Below are positions 6,544-8,716 of a stretch of DNA of 8,716 nt, in pieces. The DNA comes from an uncultured Opitutia bacterium (lineage in GTDB: Bacteria; Verrucomicrobiota; Verrucomicrobiia; Opitutales; UBA953): NCBI GenBank assembly GCA_937875975.1, contig CALEEU010000401.1, positions 1 through 8,716 on the forward strand. The letters are read 5' to 3'. The position numbers were made by a program, and so were the translations under genes. The stretch's first letter is position 1; every line of letters begins with the position of its first letter. The notes under the pieces were generated by a model. It made no database searches, was not told the DNA's origin, and worked only from the letters and a program-made list of their open reading frames with translations.

Positions 6544-7161
6544 ATGAATATGAAAACCTGGCTCCTCGCGACCGGCGTTCTCGCCCTCGCCGCACTCACC
6601 TACGCCCTCTCCGCCGCCAGCGACAAGAAGGCCGCGGCCACCCCCTCTCCCGAAACTAAGCCCATGAAAGATTCCGCCAAAGCCAAAGTAACCCAAGTGC
6701 TCGTCACGCTCGACGACGGCAAAGGCGGCATCGGCAAACCCACGCTCGTCGACAAGGTCGTCAAGACCGACGCCGAATGGGCGGCCATGCTCACGCCGGA
6801 GCAATACCGGATCACCCGCGGCAAGGGCACCGAACGACCGTTCTGCGGCACCCTGCTCGACAACAAGAAGACCGGCACGTACCACTGCCTCTGTTGCGAC
6901 CTCCCGCTCTTCTCATCGAACGCCAAGTTCGATTCCGGCACCGGCTGGCCGAGCTTCTTCAAAGGCGTCTCCAAGGAGAACATCGCGACCATCACCGACA
7001 AGAGCCACGGCATGACTCGTACCGAAATCCTGTGCGCGCGCTGCGACTGCCACCTCGGCCACGTGTTTGAAGACGGCCCCGCTCCGACCGGCCTGCGCTA
7101 CTGCCTCAACTCCGAGTCCCTCAAGTTCAAGGAACTCAAGGGCACGCCGGAGAAGAAGTAA
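6544..7161 (+). CDS. msrB: Exported peptide-methionine (R)-S-oxide reductase MsrB
   Basis: Reduces the R epimer of methionine sulfoxide in proteins. The 205-aa product starts with a signal peptide or membrane anchor: Met-Asn-Met-Lys, then a hydrophobic run at residues 5-22 ending in an Ala/Ser-rich segment. No lipobox cysteine is seen. A Lys/Ala/Pro-rich linker (about 27-48) leads to the MsrB domain beginning near KTDAEWAAMLTPEQY (74-88). Zinc-binding pairs are Cys115/Cys118 and Cys164/Cys167, with SGTGWPSF at 131-138, CHLGHVFEDGP at 169-179 and the catalytic Cys187 in RYCLNS. The catalytic residue is cysteine and not selenocysteine. SGTGWPSF lacks the resolving cysteine that PilB-type enzymes carry at the Thr position; Cys101 in PFCG is the likely alternative. 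The start is ATG at 6544, with another ATG at 6550. It lies 4 bp after the iron-sulfur carrier gene and converges on obg with a 1-bp gap. Periplasmic repair of oxidised proteins is inferred from the signal peptide. Confidence 0.95.
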   Translation: MNMKTWLLATGVLALAALTYALSAASDKKAAATPSPETKPMKDSAKAKVTQVLVTLDDGKGGIGKPTLVDKVVKTDAEWAAMLTPEQYRITRGKGTERPFCGTLLDNKKTGTYHCLCCDLPLFSSNAKFDSGTGWPSFFKGVSKENIATITDKSHGMTRTEILCARCDCHLGHVFEDGPAPTGLRYCLNSESLKFKELKGTPEKK

Positions 7162-7173
7162 CCTACTTCTTCT
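7151..7173. repeat. Perfect inverted repeat spanning the msrB/obg stop codons
   Basis: The 10-bp arms AGAAGAAGTA (7151-7160) and TACTTCTTCT (7164-7173) flank the three-base centre ACC. The repeat covers the last lysine codons and stops of both convergent genes (msrB ends Lys-Lys-stop, obg ends Lys-Lys-Lys-stop). Each transcript could form a hairpin at its stop codon, but the stem is AU-rich and has no clean T run after it on either strand, so terminator function is doubtful. The symmetry may simply follow from two genes both ending in AAG codons tail to tail. Confidence 0.6.
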
Positions 7174-8470
7174 TCGCCTTCGACTTCGAGGCCGCCTTCT
7201 TCACCGGGGCGGCCTTCTTCTTGGCCACGACCTTGACCGGCTGCTTCTTCTTGGCGACCTTCTTCGGGAGAGCCTTCTTCTTGGCGATGACCTTAGTCTT
7301 CTTCACGACTGGCTTAGATTTCGGAGCAGCCTTCCTCGCCTTGGCAGGCTTGGCGGCCTTCTTGACCACCGGCTTGGCCTTCGCCTTCGGGGCGACGACC
7401 TTGGCGACGTGGACCTTCGCCAGGCGCTTGGCCAAGGCGGGTTCGACGTAAGGAGCGGGCGCCTTCGGGCGCTGGTCGGCCGGACCCTTCACAGCGGCCC
7501 AGAGTTTGTCGCGGAATTCCTGGATGCCTTCCTGCGAGTAGCAGGAGATCGGGATGACCATGTCCTTCACGCGTTCCTGGAACTTCTTCAGTTTCGCGGC
7601 GGCGGCCGGGAGATCCATCTTGTTGGCCACGATGATGCGCGGCTTCGCGGCGAGGATCGGCGAGTAGAGGCGAAGTTCGCGCTCGAGGATGCGGTGGTCG
7701 TCCCACGGCTCGCGGTTCTCGCTGCCGGCCATGTCGATAATGAAGACCAGGAGCGAGCAGCGCTCGACGTGGCGGAGGAACTGGTGGCCCAGGCCGCGGT
7801 TCTCGTGCGCGCCTTCGATGAGGCCCGGGATGTCGGCCATCACGATGCGGTCGAAGCGGTCGGTGTAGTCGATCACGCCCACGTTGACGTGGAGGGTCGT
7901 GAACGGGTACGGCGCCATCTTCGGGCGGGCGGCGGTGAGGAGATTCGTCAGCGTCGACTTGCCCGCGTTCGGGTAGCCCACGAGGCCGATGTCGGCGATT
8001 GTCTTGAGCACGATGCGGAAGCTGCCTTCTTCGCCCGGGTAGCCGGGGGTCGTACGACGCGGAGCCTGGTTGACCGAGCTCTTGAAGTTCATGTTGCCCA
8101 GGCCGCCCTTGCCGCCGGCGAGGAGCACGACGCGTTCGCCGTGTTCGGTCAGTTCGGCCACGAGACGATTAGAGCCCTCTTCGAGGACCTGCGTGCCCGG
8201 AGGCACCGGCAGGATGAGGTCGCCGCCATCGGGACCCGCGCACTGGCGGCCCTGGCCCGGAGCGCCATTGCGGGCGCGACGGTGCGGCTGCCAGCGATAA
8301 GCCTGCAGGTCGCCTTCGTTACGGTCGCAGAGCAGGACGACGTCGCCACCCTTGCCGCCGTTACCGCCGTCGGGTCCGCCCTTCGGGATGAATTTCTCAC
8401 GACGGAAGCTGACGCAGCCGTGGCCGCCGTCACCGGACTTCAGTTCTACCTTGGCTTCGTCGATAAACAT
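7163..8470 (-). CDS. obg: Obg/CgtA ribosome-assembly GTPase with lysine-rich C-terminal tail
   Basis: Obg is an essential GTPase that acts in late 50S subunit assembly and in stringent-type stress signalling. The glycine-rich Obg fold fills residues 1-158 (GDGGHGCVSFRREKF at 13-27, then GGPDGGNGGKGGDV at 31-44). The G domain follows with GYPNAGKST (165-173, G1), TT at 191-192 (G2), DIPGLIEGAHENRGLG (213-228, G3), NKMD (283-286, G4) and an SCYSQEG G5 region near 309. The usual OCT domain is absent. Instead residues 351-435 form a tail with 34 lysines in 85 residues and no Asp or Glu, rich in Ala, Val and Pro and built on a 10-residue period. E. coli ObgE instead ends in an acidic tail. The start is ATG at 8470, with an AGGGG only 2 nt away and partly inside a small hairpin. 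rplU and rpmA, frequent obg neighbours, do not lie directly upstream; an ABC permease gene does. Confidence 0.96.
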   Translation of the reverse strand: MFIDEAKVELKSGDGGHGCVSFRREKFIPKGGPDGGNGGKGGDVVLLCDRNEGDLQAYRWQPHRRARNGAPGQGRQCAGPDGGDLILPVPPGTQVLEEGSNRLVAELTEHGERVVLLAGGKGGLGNMNFKSSVNQAPRRTTPGYPGEEGSFRIVLKTIADIGLVGYPNAGKSTLTNLLTAARPKMAPYPFTTLHVNVGVIDYTDRFDRIVMADIPGLIEGAHENRGLGHQFLRHVERCSLLVFIIDMAGSENREPWDDHRILERELRLYSPILAAKPRIIVANKMDLPAAAAKLKKFQERVKDMVIPISCYSQEGIQEFRDKLWAAVKGPADQRPKAPAPYVEPALAKRLAKVHVAKVVAPKAKAKPVVKKAAKPAKARKAAPKSKPVVKKTKVIAKKKALPKKVAKKKQPVKVVAKKKAAPVKKAASKSKAKKK

Positions 8471-8473
8471 TTC

Positions 8474-8486
8474 CCCTACGCTAGGG
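8474..8486 (-). promoter_or_regulatory. Small hairpin over the obg ribosome-binding region
   Basis: On the minus strand CCCTA-GCG-TAGGG forms a perfect 5-bp stem ending a few bases before the obg ATG. Its 3' arm contains most of the only Shine-Dalgarno-like sequence (AGGGG), so folding would hide it. The stem is short and could be chance in GC-rich DNA. Confidence 0.25.
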
Positions 8487-8524
8487 CCTCCCCAGCCCCG
8501 AGTGCGAGGAGGAAAGGCGACGGC

Positions 8525-8716
8525 TTAACGCTCCAGCCCGCGAGAACGCCGCAACCAGCGCTCGATCGGCGAGAAGAAGATGAGGTCGGCCAGCAGGCCG
8601 ACGCCCACGACGACAAGCATCACGCCCACGACCTGATCCATACGCAGCAGCTCACGGCCGGCATGCAGAAGGGACCCTAGGCCGAAGCCGGAGAGAATCA
8701 CCACGAAGATTTCGGC
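8525..8716 (-). CDS. ABC transporter permease, C-terminal part (N-terminus outside window)
   Basis: An open frame enters from the right edge and ends at a TAA (8525-8527), leaving 63 codons. It has no start codon in view because the gene begins beyond the window. The visible protein opens with AEIFVVILSGFGLGSLLHAG, the conserved cytoplasmic-loop region of binding-protein-dependent permeases. A hydrophobic helix follows (about residues 29-49, rich in Val, Gly and Leu), then a basic tail (IERWLRRSRGLER). This pattern is typical of the C-terminus of SsuC/TauC/NrtB-type permeases for sulfonate, taurine, nitrate or related solutes. The substrate cannot be told from this fragment. It lies 54 bp upstream of obg on the same strand with no clear terminator between, so read-through into obg is possible. 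Confidence 0.72.
   Translation of the reverse strand, partial: AEIFVVILSGFGLGSLLHAGRELLRMDQVVGVMLVVVGVGLLADLIFFSPIERWLRRSRGLER

Noticed and set aside
7067..8680. 537-codon open frame on the plus strand over the msrB end and opposite obg
   Set aside because: It overlaps two well-supported genes and its Leu/Arg-, then Asp/Ala/Val-rich translation has no domain features.
1..8716. Mobile elements, CRISPR repeats, tRNA/rRNA genes, toxin–antitoxin or defence genes
   Set aside because: Coding sequence fills almost the whole window, spacers are at most about 105 bp, and none holds repeat arrays, RNA genes or insertion-sequence ends.

Overview
This is a compact, GC-rich bacterial chromosomal segment made of housekeeping genes. 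I see no mobile element, CRISPR array, RNA gene or defence locus. Seven genes are complete and one is cut by each window edge. An exported MsrB suggests a cell with a periplasm or at least an extracytoplasmic redox compartment. My best guess for the source is a Verrucomicrobiota/PVC-type bacterium, based on general resemblance of the proteins; nothing in the window proves this.

Layout, left to right. (1) The 3' part of tsaE (+), whose product helps make the t6A tRNA modification, converges on typA/bipA (-), a ribosome-associated GTPase; their stop codons are 1 bp apart. (2) Upstream of typA on the same strand is a large M3-family zinc oligopeptidase (-), separated from it by 105 bp. (3) A 99-bp divergent spacer leads to a plus-strand group: a bifunctional-nuclease (DUF151) protein and a tRNA-dihydrouridine synthase, overlapping by 4 bp. 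After 67 bp come an A-type iron-sulfur carrier (HesB/IscA/ErpA family) and an exported methionine sulfoxide reductase B, 4 bp apart. (4) msrB converges, again with 1 bp between stops, on obg (-), a ribosome-assembly GTPase whose C-terminus is a long lysine/alanine-rich tail. (5) The right edge holds the last 63 codons of an ABC-transporter permease (-).

The genes fall into two loose themes: translation and RNA (tsaE, typA, dus, obg and perhaps the nuclease-domain protein) and protein or cofactor maintenance (M3 peptidase, A-type carrier, MsrB). The two convergent junctions are the most distinctive non-coding features. The first uses a canonical intrinsic terminator for typA that lies wholly inside the tsaE coding sequence. 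The second has a perfect 10-bp inverted repeat made by the two genes' final lysine codons. The most unusual protein feature is the basic, 10-residue-periodic, histone-H1-like tail on Obg. I did not find a novel multi-gene system here.
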